The notes beneath the pieces were generated by a model. It worked only from the letters and a program-made list of their open reading frames with translations. It ran no database searches and was not told where the DNA came from. A stretch of DNA of 38,519 nucleotides from Gammaproteobacteria bacterium. Its GTDB lineage: Bacteria > Pseudomonadota > Gammaproteobacteria > Steroidobacterales > XN24. The position numbers were made by a program, and so were the translations under genes. Shown piece after piece: positions 1-9,290 of this stretch; position 1 is the stretch's first letter, and each line of letters starts with the position of its first letter. Where the stretch lies: positions 1-38,519 of the forward strand of contig JARFQW010000167.1 in the NCBI GenBank assembly GCA_029287575.1. The letters are read 5' to 3'.

Positions 1-2
1 AG

Positions 3-668
3 GTCGAGCACCTGGTCTATGCGTCCACCAGCTCGGTCTATGGCGCCAATACCCGGATGCCGTTCTCCGTTCATCACAATGTCGATCACCCCTTGTCGTT
101 CTATGCAGCAACCAAGAAGGCCAACGAGCTGATGTCCCACACGTACTCGGCGCTGTACGGTCTGCCGACGACGGGCTTGCGGTTCTTTACGGTCTACGGC
201 CCCTGGGGGCGACCGGATATGGCTCTCTTCAAGTTCACGCGGGCGATTCTGGCTGGCGAGCCTATCGAGGTGTTCAACCATGGCAATCATCGCCGGGACT
301 TCACCTATATCGACGATATTGCCGAGGGGGTCGTAAGGACCTGCGACCGGATAGCCTCGCCCGACGACGGCTGGGACGCGGACGCGCCTGATCCCGGAAC
401 CAGTTTCGCACCCTACCGCCTCTACAATATCGGTAATCAGGAGCCGGTAGAGTTGATGCGGTACATCGAGGTGCTGGAGGACTGCCTCGGCCGCAAGGCG
501 GAGAAAGTCATGCTGCCCCTGCAGCCGGGCGACGTGCCGGATACCTGGGCCGATGTCGCGGATCTCGTGAGCGACGTCGGCTACCGCCCGTCGACACCGG
601 TGGAGGAGGGCGTAGAACGGTTTGTGGAGTGGTATCTGGCCTACTATGGTGACGCTGGAACCGCCTGA
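3..668 (+). CDS. UDP-glucuronate 4-epimerase, 5'-truncated by window edge
   Basis: This is the C-terminal part of an extended short-chain dehydrogenase (NAD-dependent sugar epimerase), open from the left edge in frame 3. It shows the conserved STSSVYG strand, the catalytic YAATKK (YxxxK), then [16 protein letters not shown] and [10 protein letters not shown]. These are characteristic of UDP-glucuronate 4-epimerases, which interconvert UDP-GlcA and UDP-GalA in the cytosol. About 220 residues remain, so the N-terminal Rossmann GxxGxxG part lies outside the window. The substrate fits the locus, because UDP-glucose dehydrogenase is encoded further right. The specificity is read from sequence resemblance and not proven. 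The downstream pgi gene follows after 25 bases, suggesting co-transcription. Confidence 0.88.
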   Translation, partial: VEHLVYASTSSVYGANTRMPFSVHHNVDHPLSFYAATKKANELMSHTYSALYGLPTTGLRFFTVYGPWGRPDMALFKFTRAILAGEPIEVFNHGNHRRDFTYIDDIAEGVVRTCDRIASPDDGWDADAPDPGTSFAPYRLYNIGNQEPVELMRYIEVLEDCLGRKAEKVMLPLQPGDVPDTWADVADLVSDVGYRPSTPVEEGVERFVEWYLAYYGDAGTA

Positions 669-693
669 GGGCCGCGCCGGCGACGGAGGAGAA

Positions 694-2355
694 ATGCCCA
701 AGACGAGCAATACGCTTCCGAAAGGCCTCAAGGCGTGGAAGTCCCTCAAGGAACACTATCGCGAAGACATGCGGCAGCGTCAGGTCCGGGACCTGTTTCG
801 GCGCGACAACGACCGATATGACACCTTTTCCCTGGAAGCCTGCGGACTGCTGCTGGACTATTCCCGGAACATCGTCACCCGGAAAACCATGCGGCTGCTG
901 GCGGGTCTGGCCCGCCAGGCCGGCGTCGAGCCCCTTCGCGAACGCATGTTCGCCGGTGAACCCATAAACGTCACCGAAGGGCGGGCGGTGCTCCATGTTG
1001 CCCTCAGGTCAGACAGGGAGGACTGGTTCCATGTCGGCCACCAGAACGTAACCGAAGACGTTCACCGGGTGCTCGATGCCATGCTGGATTTCGTGGATCG
1101 CGTTCACGGCGGCGTCTACAAGGGATATGCCAGCCCGGAGCCTTTCTCCGATGTCGTCAACATCGGTATCGGAGGCTCCGACCTCGGAATCGTCATGGCC
1201 CGGGAGGCGCTGACTCATTACCGGAATCCGGCCGTGCGCCTGCACTGCGTTTCCAACGTGGACGGCACCCAGCTGGCGGACATCCTGCGGATCGTGGACC
1301 CGCGGCGCACGCTGTTTATCGTGTGTTCGAAGACCTTTACGACCCAGGAGACGCTCACCAACGCGCGGGCCGCCCGGGCGTGGCTGGCTTCCAGGCTGGG
1401 TGAGGAGGCCGTGCCGACGCATTTCGCGGCGGTTTCCACCAATCATGAGGCCATGGACGAGTTCGGAATCAGTCCGGACAACCGATTCGGCTTCTGGGAC
1501 TGGGTGGGCGGCCGCTATTCGATCTGGTCGGCCGTGGGACTGGCGGTCGCGCTGTATGTGGGCAGCGAGAACTTTCGCCGCTTCCTCGCGGGCGGCCGCG
1601 CCATGGACCGCCATTTCAGGGAGGCTCCACTGGAGAGGAACCTGCCGGCGATCATGGCGGGACTGGCCGTCTGGTACAACAATTTTTTCGGTGCCGAGAC
1701 CCAGGCCGTGCTGCCCTATGACGGACGCCTCTGGCGTTTTCCGGCCTTTCTGCAGCAGCTGCATATGGAATCCAATGGCAAGCGGGTTCAACGCGATGGA
1801 CATCGGCAGCGCGTCTCTACGGGAACCGTGATCTGGGGCGAGGCCGGGAACAATGCCCAGCACTCCTTCTATCAGCTGCTGCACCAGGGAAACCGGCTCA
1901 TCCCGGTGGATTTCCTCGCGCCCGTCAACGGGTCGGGAACCTGGCAGTCCCAGCACAATCTCGCACTCGCCAATTGCCTTGCGCAGGCGCAGGCTCTCAT
2001 GGAGGGTCAGGACGAAACAGAGGTGCGCCGCGGTCTCAAGAAAAGCGGCCTCTCCAGTGCGGAAATCGATACCCTGGCCCCCCATAAGGTACATCCAGGC
2101 AACCGGCCGTCCAGTCTCGTGCTCTTCGAGCGTCTCGATCCCGAGACCCTCGGCGCTCTCGTGGCGCTCTATGAACACAAGGTGTTTGTCGAAGGGGCGA
2201 TCTGGGGCATCAATTCCTTCGACCAGTGGGGCGTTGAACTGGGTAAGCGTCTGGCCAGGGGGCTGGAGGATGCGGTTGCCGACCCGTCCGCTTATGCGGG
2301 TAAGGATCCCTCGATCCGTGGCGCCCTTGAAGCGATATCGCGCTGGCGGGACTAG
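694..2355 (+). CDS. pgi: glucose-6-phosphate isomerase
   Basis: The gene encodes 553 residues, the usual length for bacterial Pgi (about 550). Pgi interconverts glucose-6-P and fructose-6-P in the cytosol. Visible signatures are NIGIGGSDLG, the sugar-isomerase segment WDWVGGRYSIWSAVGL, the catalytic-Glu region QLHMESNGK and the His region HSFYQLLHQG. The reading frame is open further upstream, but ATG 694 is preferred because GGAGGAGA sits just before it and the N-terminus then matches the family. In this locus it can route hexose phosphate toward mannose-6-P and GDP-mannose, or back to glucose-1-P and the UDP-sugars. Its linkage to capsule genes is known in other Gram-negatives. Nothing looks broken. 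Confidence 0.95.
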   Translation: MPKTSNTLPKGLKAWKSLKEHYREDMRQRQVRDLFRRDNDRYDTFSLEACGLLLDYSRNIVTRKTMRLLAGLARQAGVEPLRERMFAGEPINVTEGRAVLHVALRSDREDWFHVGHQNVTEDVHRVLDAMLDFVDRVHGGVYKGYASPEPFSDVVNIGIGGSDLGIVMAREALTHYRNPAVRLHCVSNVDGTQLADILRIVDPRRTLFIVCSKTFTTQETLTNARAARAWLASRLGEEAVPTHFAAVSTNHEAMDEFGISPDNRFGFWDWVGGRYSIWSAVGLAVALYVGSENFRRFLAGGRAMDRHFREAPLERNLPAIMAGLAVWYNNFFGAETQAVLPYDGRLWRFPAFLQQLHMESNGKRVQRDGHRQRVSTGTVIWGEAGNNAQHSFYQLLHQGNRLIPVDFLAPVNGSGTWQSQHNLALANCLAQAQALMEGQDETEVRRGLKKSGLSSAEIDTLAPHKVHPGNRPSSLVLFERLDPETLGALVALYEHKVFVEGAIWGINSFDQWGVELGKRLARGLEDAVADPSAYAGKDPSIRGALEAISRWRD

Positions 2356-2416
2356 CCGTCATCAGGACCACAGCTTTCGACCCGTGTAGCGCCTCTGGCC
2401 TGGCGGGGCGCGCGAC

Positions 2417-3817
2417 GTGCTTTGTGCGGGCGTACATGGCCAGCGGGGCTGGAGCGGGCCGCTCCGGCCGCCCGGCTGCTTCATTGTGCTGAGCCGACTG
2501 GATGCCGATGTTCGGGCGGTCCTTGCAAAGGGAGCGCCTTCACTTGGCGTAAAAGTGATGGGCGTGCTGGCCGGGCTGGCCGGGAGCATTCTCATCGGCC
2601 GGACCATCGGTGCGGAAGGGCTGGGAGTCGTCATGCTTGCCGTGGCCGTTGTCCAGGTCGTGGCGATCCCGGCGAGGCTGGGTCTGGATCAGGTCACCCT
2701 GCGGTTCGTTTCGACCTTTCGCGACTCCGGCAACCGTGACGAACTCGATCAGCTCGTCGCCGGGGTGACCCTGGCCACCGCACTGGCCGCGTGCGCCGCC
2801 ACATTGCTGTTGATTGTCGCCAGCGGCACCCTTGCCGACCGAGTGTTCGAGCTGCCAGCCCTGCGGGTACCACTGCTCATTCTTTCTCTCGCTATCGTGC
2901 CGCTCACCACGGGATTCGTGCTCAATCATGGACTGCGGGCAATGGGCAGGCCCGTCATGGCAGCGTTTCTTCACGAAGCCGCCGCCAGCATGGTCAGGGT
3001 GATCGTATTTGGCGTGCTGCTGATCACGGTCGGGACCTTCGATACCGTCATGGCTGCAGTCGTTTTCGCCTTCGGGCTGGCCGTTGCAGGGGTCGGAAAT
3101 CTCGTGGCGCTCGGTCGGTTCGATGCGGCCCGGGCCCTCGCGGTCCGCCCGTCCGAGATGACCCGGCTTGCCCGCCGCGGGCTGCCGTTCGTCGGCATGG
3201 CTTCCATGCTGTTCCTGATCTCTGCGACCGATATACTCATGCTGGGGTGGCTGGCGGAGGCGGACGAGGTCGGCCGATACTCCGTTGCGGCGCGGGCCGC
3301 CAGCATGATCAGCTTTCTCATCGGCGCGGCCAACCTGATTATCGCGCCGAGGCTGGCCGTTCTGTATGGGCGCGGCGACCTGTACGGACTCGAGACCTAC
3401 GCCCGCACCACCTCCGGCCTGCTTGCCGTGGCCGCTGCGATGCTCGCGATTCCACTGGTGGTCCTGTCCCCATGGCTGCTGAACCTCTGGGGTCCGGAGT
3501 TCATCGCCGGGTCGGACAGCCTCAGAATCCTCTGCCTCGCCAATTTTTTCAATGTGGCGACGGGCAGCGTGGCATCGATGCTCACCATGACCGGAAGAGA
3601 GCGGATTGTGCTGCGCATAACCACGATTTGCGGGCTATTGAACATCGGACTGAACTGGGCGCTGATTGTGCGTTACGGCGCCACGGGGGCGGCCATGGCG
3701 ACAGCGGCGGCGCTGATCGTTTCCAATCTCCTGTATGTCGTTGCCGTGAGACGGAGCCTCGAGGTTGCGCCGCTCCCGGTCATGGCCCGGGCGCAGCGGC
3801 CGGGAAGTCTGTCCTAG
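2417..3817 (+). CDS. Wzx-like polysaccharide flippase (oligosaccharide translocase)
   Basis: This is a polytopic inner-membrane protein of up to 466 residues with roughly 12 to 14 hydrophobic segments, for example MGVLAGLAGSILIG and the run around AVVFAFGLAVAGVGNLVAL. It fits the MOP/PST superfamily (Polysacc_synt), whose members flip undecaprenyl-linked repeat units to the periplasm. The start is uncertain. GTG 2417 has a G-rich site upstream, but GTG 2486 gives a more family-like N-terminus (LSRLDADVRAVLAKG). It sits among glycosyltransferase and polymerase genes, as expected for a Wzx/Wzy pathway. The substrate cannot be deduced. Confidence 0.85.
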   Translation: MLCAGVHGQRGWSGPLRPPGCFIVLSRLDADVRAVLAKGAPSLGVKVMGVLAGLAGSILIGRTIGAEGLGVVMLAVAVVQVVAIPARLGLDQVTLRFVSTFRDSGNRDELDQLVAGVTLATALAACAATLLLIVASGTLADRVFELPALRVPLLILSLAIVPLTTGFVLNHGLRAMGRPVMAAFLHEAAASMVRVIVFGVLLITVGTFDTVMAAVVFAFGLAVAGVGNLVALGRFDAARALAVRPSEMTRLARRGLPFVGMASMLFLISATDILMLGWLAEADEVGRYSVAARAASMISFLIGAANLIIAPRLAVLYGRGDLYGLETYARTTSGLLAVAAAMLAIPLVVLSPWLLNLWGPEFIAGSDSLRILCLANFFNVATGSVASMLTMTGRERIVLRITTICGLLNIGLNWALIVRYGATGAAMATAAALIVSNLLYVVAVRRSLEVAPLPVMARAQRPGSLS

Positions 3818-3933
3818 ATCTCGTGGCTGCAACGGGGAATCCGCCCGGAATCGCTCGTTGTCTGGAAGCTGGCGGGCCGCCCGCGGTACAGTAACCGGAT
3901 AGGCCGGGTCCTGGCCGGGGGGCAAACGCCGAC

Positions 3934-4746
3934 GTGGGCGAGTCAAACTATGTCATTGGCACCGGCTGGTGGTGCGGATCCGCGGACGGAAGCGGTGACC
4001 GGCCACTGGCCAAGGGTGACGGAATCATTCGCGGGGTGGATTTTCACCGCCTGTGGTACGCGGCCATCGACCACTATACGCGGCCGGGAAAAATCTTCAT
4101 GGTGGACAGCGCGTCGCCAGTGAGCCCGCCGCTGAATCGGGAGGACGCCCGAATAGAGTACGTTCGCCTGGACCACAATGCGGGCCATTCCAGCGTGCAT
4201 ACCGGACGCTACGCGGGATGGACTCGTTCGGTGCTGCTCGGAATTCAATACGCGAATTTGTGTCAGGCCGACTATTTCGTCTATGTCGAGCAGGACGCCC
4301 TGGTATTCGGAGAAGAAATTGTCGAAACGGCGATCTCGGCAATGCGGCGTCCCTACATGTTCGGCCACCCCGGCAATACTCCGCAGCCGCTGCAGCAGTC
4401 GTTTTTTCTGATCCGGCGGGATGGCTATGAGCCGTTTCTGCGTCGCTATGCAGCCGTGCGATCCGCTGACAGCCGCGTGGCACCGGAGAAAAAATTTGCG
4501 CTGGCATCCTCGCCCTTGCTGGGCGTGCTTCCGGAGTTCCTTTTTTATACACGCTCGCCGACGGCGTCCCCACTGAGCCGGCTCTTCGGTCGCTACGACC
4601 TGTTGCCCTTCGGCTACGGGCGGGTTCGCCCGGTTCAGTTTGCGGACCCGCGGTTCTACTTTCAGCACGGGAGCGGCGAAGAGATTCGCCGTTATTGCGA
4701 TCTCTCCGGCTTTGCGCCGCCGGGATTGCGCGCGAGCGCGGCCTGA
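3934..4746 (+). CDS. putative glycosyltransferase-like protein, family not recognised
   Basis: The protein has 270 residues, no signal peptide and no clear membrane segment, and starts at GTG 3934 with a G-rich site about 11 bases upstream. I do not recognise a precise family. The central FVYVEQDALVFGEE resembles the metal-binding DxD-like region of GT-A glycosyltransferases. The flanking pattern (an opening strand containing IGTGWW, later MFGHPGNTP, then a mixed C-terminus) is compatible with a small GT-A fold. Its position between the flippase and Wzi genes suggests a role in building or modifying the repeat unit. A nucleotide-sugar donor cannot be assigned. It could instead be a non-catalytic GT-fold protein. 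Confidence 0.6.
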   Translation: MGESNYVIGTGWWCGSADGSGDRPLAKGDGIIRGVDFHRLWYAAIDHYTRPGKIFMVDSASPVSPPLNREDARIEYVRLDHNAGHSSVHTGRYAGWTRSVLLGIQYANLCQADYFVYVEQDALVFGEEIVETAISAMRRPYMFGHPGNTPQPLQQSFFLIRRDGYEPFLRRYAAVRSADSRVAPEKKFALASSPLLGVLPEFLFYTRSPTASPLSRLFGRYDLLPFGYGRVRPVQFADPRFYFQHGSGEEIRRYCDLSGFAPPGLRASAA

Positions 4747-4774
4747 ACATTCCTCCCGATGCCGCCACCTGCCG

Positions 4775-4791
4775 CCGGGAGCGACTCCCGG
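4775..4791 (+). other. short perfect hairpin in the 194-bp gap before the Wzi gene
   Basis: The arms CCGGGAG and CTCCCGG enclose a CGA loop, giving a 7-bp perfect stem 28 bases after the stop of the upstream gene. No T-run follows, so it is not a standard intrinsic terminator. It may protect the upstream mRNA end or cause pausing. Confidence 0.3.
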
Positions 4792-4820
4792 ACGCAGAGC
4801 CCCTTGCTTCTTGCGGCGCA

Positions 4821-4849
4821 TTGCAGCGCCAGCGGCCACTTCGTATCAT
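4821..4849 (+). promoter_or_regulatory. candidate sigma70 promoter for the wzi/export genes
   Basis: TTGCAG (4821-4826), a 17-base spacer and TATCAT (4844-4849) give a good -10 (five of six matches) and a half-matching -35. The site lies about 90 bases before the preferred Wzi start, in the only sizeable gap of this stretch. No experimental support is available. Confidence 0.35.
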
Positions 4850-4940
4850 TCGCCGCTTGATGGCCCGGAGAAGCTGTTTTGCGGCTGCCGGACGAATCAC
4901 GGCACCCAATCGCCTTGGCCGGCATTTTTCTATAATTTTC

Positions 4941-6461
4941 ATGCGCTTGAAATACTTTTCCCCGATTGCTCTCGCATTGCTGGCGGGATCGCTGTTCCAG
5001 TCAGTTGCGCGAGCCGATCCCTGGGCCATGCCGGGGGATATGGCGCTGCGCCACGATGTCCAGGTCCTGGCGGATGCCGGGGTGGTTCGATCGCCGGTGA
5101 CCGCCTGGCCGATTCCCTGGGCCACTCTGGCCGCCGATCTGGAGGACTACCCGCCTGGAGAGTCCGCGTCCGAGTCCGTGCGGGGCGCCTTCGAACGCGT
5201 CAGTCGCCGGCTTCAGACGGTCAAGCGTTCCGGCGGGATTCAGCCCAATGCTCGCCTGGCCGGCAGTTCGTCTCCGCGGAGCATTCGTACCTTCGAGAAC
5301 AAGCCGAGGGACGACTGGGAGGTTCAGGCCGGTGCCTCCTGGACCGGCCAGCGCTTTGCGGCTCGAATTCAGGCGACCGGGGTTTCCGATCCCGAAGACA
5401 ATAAGAATGTCCGCATGGACGGGTCCTATGCCGCCGTCGTTCTCGGCAACCATATTCTCTCGGGAGGCGTGATTGATCGGTGGTGGGGTCCGGGCTGGGA
5501 CGGCAGCCTGATCTATTCGACCAATGCCCGTCCCATACCCGCCCTGTCTCTCGAGAGAAACGTGTCATCCGCTTTCGAGACCAAGTGGCTGTCCTGGATC
5601 GGGCCCTGGACCTACAGCCTGGTCTACGGCTGGCTGGACGATGACCGCGCCGTCAAAGATGCCCAGTTTCTCGGCCTGCGGGTCGCCGCCCGGCCCTTGA
5701 AAGACCTGGAGCTGGCCCTGACCCGCACGGCGCAGTGGTGCGGCGACGACCGGCCATGTGATTTTGACGCGTTCTCCGACCTGGTTCTGGGCAAGGACAA
5801 TCGGGGTGACGACGGCATCAACATCGAGAACGAGCCCGGGAACCAGCTCGCCGCGGTGGATATTCGCTGGAATTCACCGCTGTTCGATGCCAACTATGCC
5901 CTTTACACCCAGTGGACCGCGGAGGACGAGGCCGACGGGTTGCCGTCACGCTGGATCGGCCTTGCGGGAGTCGAAGTCTGGGGCCGGCTCGATAGCCGCT
6001 GGCTCAGCGGCGACTGGCGCCTGCGCCTCGAGGGTGCGGACACCGCCGCAGAGTTTTACAAGAACTCGCCGCGGTTCGATTACGCCTACGAGCACTTTAT
6101 CTACGAAACCGGGTACCGCTACCGAGGCCGGGCCATTGGCCATCCCATGGACAACGACGGCCAGATGATTTCCCTGGGCGGCATCCTTGTCGAGCAGGAC
6201 GGTCGTTCCTGGAACACTCTGCTTCGATGGACACGGGTCAATCGGGGTGAGCGCCAGGGCAAGGATCCCCTGCATTCCGTCTCGGAAGATGAGCTGAACC
6301 TCGTGGACGCAGAGATTTCCCATCGCCGTCCCCTGCGCGCCCGCGGCTATGATCTGGGTACGATCGGCCTTGGTCTGGGCTACGGTTACCGGGAGAACGT
6401 GAAGACGGACGAAGAACACAACGATGTTCGAGGCTTCCTCGAGTGGACCTGGGACATCTGA
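4941..6461 (+). CDS. capsule assembly Wzi family outer-membrane protein
   Basis: The 506-residue protein starts with a classic Sec signal peptide (MRLKYFSPIALALLAGSLF, cleavage after about residue 25, SVARA/DPW), which fixes the start at ATG 4941 although the frame is open upstream (ATG 4860). The mature part is rich in aromatic and charged alternating strands (for example WWGPGWDGSL and YRYRGRAIGHPMDNDGQM) and ends ...FLEWTWDI with an aromatic near the end, as expected for a beta-barrel. Wzi-family proteins are outer-membrane barrels that help retain or organise the capsule at the surface. The export gene starts 19 bases downstream, so the two are probably co-transcribed. Confidence 0.85.
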   Translation: MRLKYFSPIALALLAGSLFQSVARADPWAMPGDMALRHDVQVLADAGVVRSPVTAWPIPWATLAADLEDYPPGESASESVRGAFERVSRRLQTVKRSGGIQPNARLAGSSSPRSIRTFENKPRDDWEVQAGASWTGQRFAARIQATGVSDPEDNKNVRMDGSYAAVVLGNHILSGGVIDRWWGPGWDGSLIYSTNARPIPALSLERNVSSAFETKWLSWIGPWTYSLVYGWLDDDRAVKDAQFLGLRVAARPLKDLELALTRTAQWCGDDRPCDFDAFSDLVLGKDNRGDDGINIENEPGNQLAAVDIRWNSPLFDANYALYTQWTAEDEADGLPSRWIGLAGVEVWGRLDSRWLSGDWRLRLEGADTAAEFYKNSPRFDYAYEHFIYETGYRYRGRAIGHPMDNDGQMISLGGILVEQDGRSWNTLLRWTRVNRGERQGKDPLHSVSEDELNLVDAEISHRRPLRARGYDLGTIGLGLGYGYRENVKTDEEHNDVRGFLEWTWDI

Positions 6462-6480
6462 GCAAGGAGTCGCTCCGAAA

Positions 6481-9222
6481 ATGAGCCTTCCACAAGCACG
6501 CATCGCGGCACTGATCCTGGCGACAGGTGTCGCCCTTGCCGCCTTTCCGCAGCTGTCCGTCGCCCAGGCCCAGCTTTCGGAACAGCAGATTCAGATGTTG
6601 GAGCAGTTGCCCCCGGCTCAGCGGGAGGATCTGCTCCGCAATATGGGCATTTCACCCGAGGAGGCCAGGGAACAGGGTCTCGAGTTCCCGGAAACCGTCG
6701 CGCCGCCGGAAGAGCCCGAAGTTCCCGAAGACGAGGAAGAAGAAGTCCGGCTGGAGCCGGGGAACAGCCTGATTCTCAAGCTCCAGCTTCCCGAGGACCT
6801 GGACGACGAGGAACTCGAGGAACTCGAGGAAATGCTCGAGCTCGATCCGCGGCTCGGATCGCTCCGCGGCGCAGCCACCTACCAGCTCGATCGCCAGGGC
6901 GTCCTCGATATTCCGGGGATCACGGAGATCCGGCTTGCCGGGCTGACGGCGGAAGAGGCCGCGGAGCGGGTTGTTGCCCAGGAGCCCCTTCGCCTGTTTG
7001 TTGCGGAGGTCATTATCCTGCCCCTGGCCGCCCAGGGCCCGTCTGCTCTGGAGCCTTTCGGCTATTCGCTGTTCGAGGGTGTTCCCCTGACATTTGCTCC
7101 GGCGACTGACGTCCCTGTCCCGGCGGATTACGTGGTCGGCGTGGGCGATGAACTCAGGGTGCAGCTCTTCGGAAGCCAGAACGCCGAATACAGCCTGGTC
7201 GTGAATCGGGACGGTTCGGTGAATTTCCCTGAGATCGGGCCGATCAGCGTCGCCGGTCTCTCGCTGGACGATGTGAGGGTGCTGATCGCCGGCCAGATCG
7301 CCGAGCGCATGATTGGCGTGCGCTCGAGCATCACGCTCGGCGAACTGAGATCGATTCGGGTTTTCGTGCTCGGTGAAGTGACACGGCCCGGCTCGTTTAC
7401 CGTCAGCAGTCTTTCGACGATGACCAATGCGCTGTTCGCCGGAGGCGGCGTTCTTCCAACCGGCTCGCTGCGCAATGTTCAGCTAAAGCGCCAGGGTCAG
7501 CTCGTTCAGCGGCTCGACCTTTACAGTCTTCTGCTTCGCGGTGACAGCAGTGCCGATGCCCGCCTGCAGCCCGGCGACGTCATTTTCGTTCCTCCGGCCG
7601 GCGCCACGGTGGCCGTGGATGGAGAGATCCGCAGGCCGGCCATCTACGAGATTCGTGGCAGCGCGACGGTGGAAGACCTCATCTCGATGGCCGGTGGACT
7701 TCTCCCGACAGCGTTTCCCGGGTCGGCCCGGATAGAGCGGATCGGTCCTTCGGGGCGTCGAACCGTCGAGACCCTGGATTTGCGCACCGGTGCCGGTCGC
7801 GCCCGGCCGGTGTCCAGTGGTGACGTCATCGTCGTGGATCCGGTGATTGACGAGTTCGATCAAAGCGTGCGGCTGGAGGGACAAGTGTTCCGGCCGGGTC
7901 CGTACGGTTGGTTTCCCGGCATGCGAATCTCAGATCTCCTGCCGTCTTTGTCCCGCCTAAGACAGGGTGCGGACCGAAACTATCTCCTGATCCGGAGGGA
8001 GCAGTCCCTCGGCGGCCTGCTCGAAGTCCTGTCCGCTGATCTGGAGGCCGCGTTGATCGACCGGGGCGGCCTGGATGACGTTCCGCTGATGGAGAGAGAC
8101 CAGGTGACCGTTTTCGATCTGGCCGAGGGCCGGGCGGAAACGATGGAACCTCTCATGGAGGAGTTGCGGACCCAGGCGCGTCTTGGGGCTCCCAGCCAGG
8201 AGGTGACCGTTGGCGGCATGGTTCGTGCGCCCGGTGCCTATCCGCTGGAACCGGAGATGCGGATCAGCGATCTGCTCCGGGCCGGAGCCAGCTTGTCCGA
8301 GGCGGCATTTGCCCTGGATGCGGAGCTGACCCGGTACCGCGTGACGCCCGAAGGCACCCGAGACGTGGAACTGGTCGACGTCGATCTGGCAAGGGTGCTC
8401 GCTGGCGATTCCGCCGCAGACCTGTTCCTGCGGCCCTTCGACGTTCTGAACGTGAAGGAGGTCACTCTGTGGCGGCAGCAGGGAACCGTAGATATAAAGG
8501 GCGAAGTCCGCTTTCCGGGGACCTACACGATCGAACAGGGCGAAACGCTGCGCTCGGTGATCGAACGGGCGGGCGGCGTCACGGACTTTGCCTTCGCGGA
8601 GGGCAGCGTGTTTCTCCGCGAGGAACTCAAGGAGCGGGAACGCGAGCAGCTCGACCGGCTGGCCCTCCGGCTGGAGAACGATCTGGCGGCGCTGTCCCTG
8701 CAGGCGGCGCGGGCCGATACGGACGTGGCCCAGTCTCTGAGCGTCGGGCAGTCGCTGCTGTCGCAGCTGCGCCGGACACAGCCTCTGGGCCGCCTCGTGA
8801 TCAATCTCGAAGACATCATCGGCGAAGGCGGCGGTGGCGTGGATGTGATTCTCAAGGATGGCGATGAGCTCGTCGTGCCCCCCGTCACCCAGGATGTGAC
8901 GGTCATCGGTGAGGTGCAGTACTCCACGTCCCACCTGCACGCCCCGGCCCTGGGCAGGGACGACTATATCTCTTTAAGCGGCGGGCTGACGGCGAACGCC
9001 GACGACAAACGGATCTACGTGGTCCGGGCGAATGGTTCGGTGGTTGCCGGACGCAACGATTCCAAGTGGTTCCGACGCGCCGGCGGCACGAATATGCGAC
9101 CGGGAGACACGATCGTCGTTCCCCTGGACGTGGATCGGGTGCCCCGACTGGCGCTGTGGCAGAGTTCCACCACGATCCTCTACAACCTGGCGATCGCGGC
9201 CGCGGCTATCGGATCGTTGTGA
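6481..9222 (+). CDS. large polysaccharide export protein (Poly_export plus multiple SLBB)
   Basis: The protein has 913 residues, over twice the size of Wza (about 380). AAGGAG at 6464-6469 supports ATG 6481. Order of parts: signal peptide (1 to about 28-30, ending SVAQA), a Gln/Leu-rich then very acidic segment (about 80-124), a Poly_export domain (about 213-290, YVVGVGDELRVQLFG), then SLBB-like units near residues 292, 375, 462, 575, 670 and 803, each with a V-x-G-x-V-x-x-P-G-x-Y-like core. A charged coiled-coil stretch (about 717-770) precedes the last unit. The C-terminus is hydrophobic (STTILYNLAIAAAAIGSL). There is no lipobox Cys, unlike Wza. It should form or cap the outer-membrane export channel. 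Confidence 0.88.
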   Translation: MSLPQARIAALILATGVALAAFPQLSVAQAQLSEQQIQMLEQLPPAQREDLLRNMGISPEEAREQGLEFPETVAPPEEPEVPEDEEEEVRLEPGNSLILKLQLPEDLDDEELEELEEMLELDPRLGSLRGAATYQLDRQGVLDIPGITEIRLAGLTAEEAAERVVAQEPLRLFVAEVIILPLAAQGPSALEPFGYSLFEGVPLTFAPATDVPVPADYVVGVGDELRVQLFGSQNAEYSLVVNRDGSVNFPEIGPISVAGLSLDDVRVLIAGQIAERMIGVRSSITLGELRSIRVFVLGEVTRPGSFTVSSLSTMTNALFAGGGVLPTGSLRNVQLKRQGQLVQRLDLYSLLLRGDSSADARLQPGDVIFVPPAGATVAVDGEIRRPAIYEIRGSATVEDLISMAGGLLPTAFPGSARIERIGPSGRRTVETLDLRTGAGRARPVSSGDVIVVDPVIDEFDQSVRLEGQVFRPGPYGWFPGMRISDLLPSLSRLRQGADRNYLLIRREQSLGGLLEVLSADLEAALIDRGGLDDVPLMERDQVTVFDLAEGRAETMEPLMEELRTQARLGAPSQEVTVGGMVRAPGAYPLEPEMRISDLLRAGASLSEAAFALDAELTRYRVTPEGTRDVELVDVDLARVLAGDSAADLFLRPFDVLNVKEVTLWRQQGTVDIKGEVRFPGTYTIEQGETLRSVIERAGGVTDFAFAEGSVFLREELKEREREQLDRLALRLENDLAALSLQAARADTDVAQSLSVGQSLLSQLRRTQPLGRLVINLEDIIGEGGGGVDVILKDGDELVVPPVTQDVTVIGEVQYSTSHLHAPALGRDDYISLSGGLTANADDKRIYVVRANGSVVAGRNDSKWFRRAGGTNMRPGDTIVVPLDVDRVPRLALWQSSTTILYNLAIAAAAIGSL

Positions 9223-9290
9223 CCGGGTTTCTCTTCCAGACCGGCCCGGGCGCGTGGCGCCCGCGCGGCTGCGCTGCTTGATCCCTTGTC

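Noticed and set aside
1009-2178. Long minus-strand open frame opposite pgi (and similar ones opposite the SLBB, AlgD, Ugd and ManC genes)
   Set aside because: These are antisense shadows of strongly recognised genes, a usual effect of high GC at third codon positions; their translations match nothing.
4931-4936. Perfect TATAAT as a promoter -10 for the Wzi gene
   Set aside because: It ends four bases before the preferred ATG and has no -35 at proper distance; transcription would begin inside the gene.
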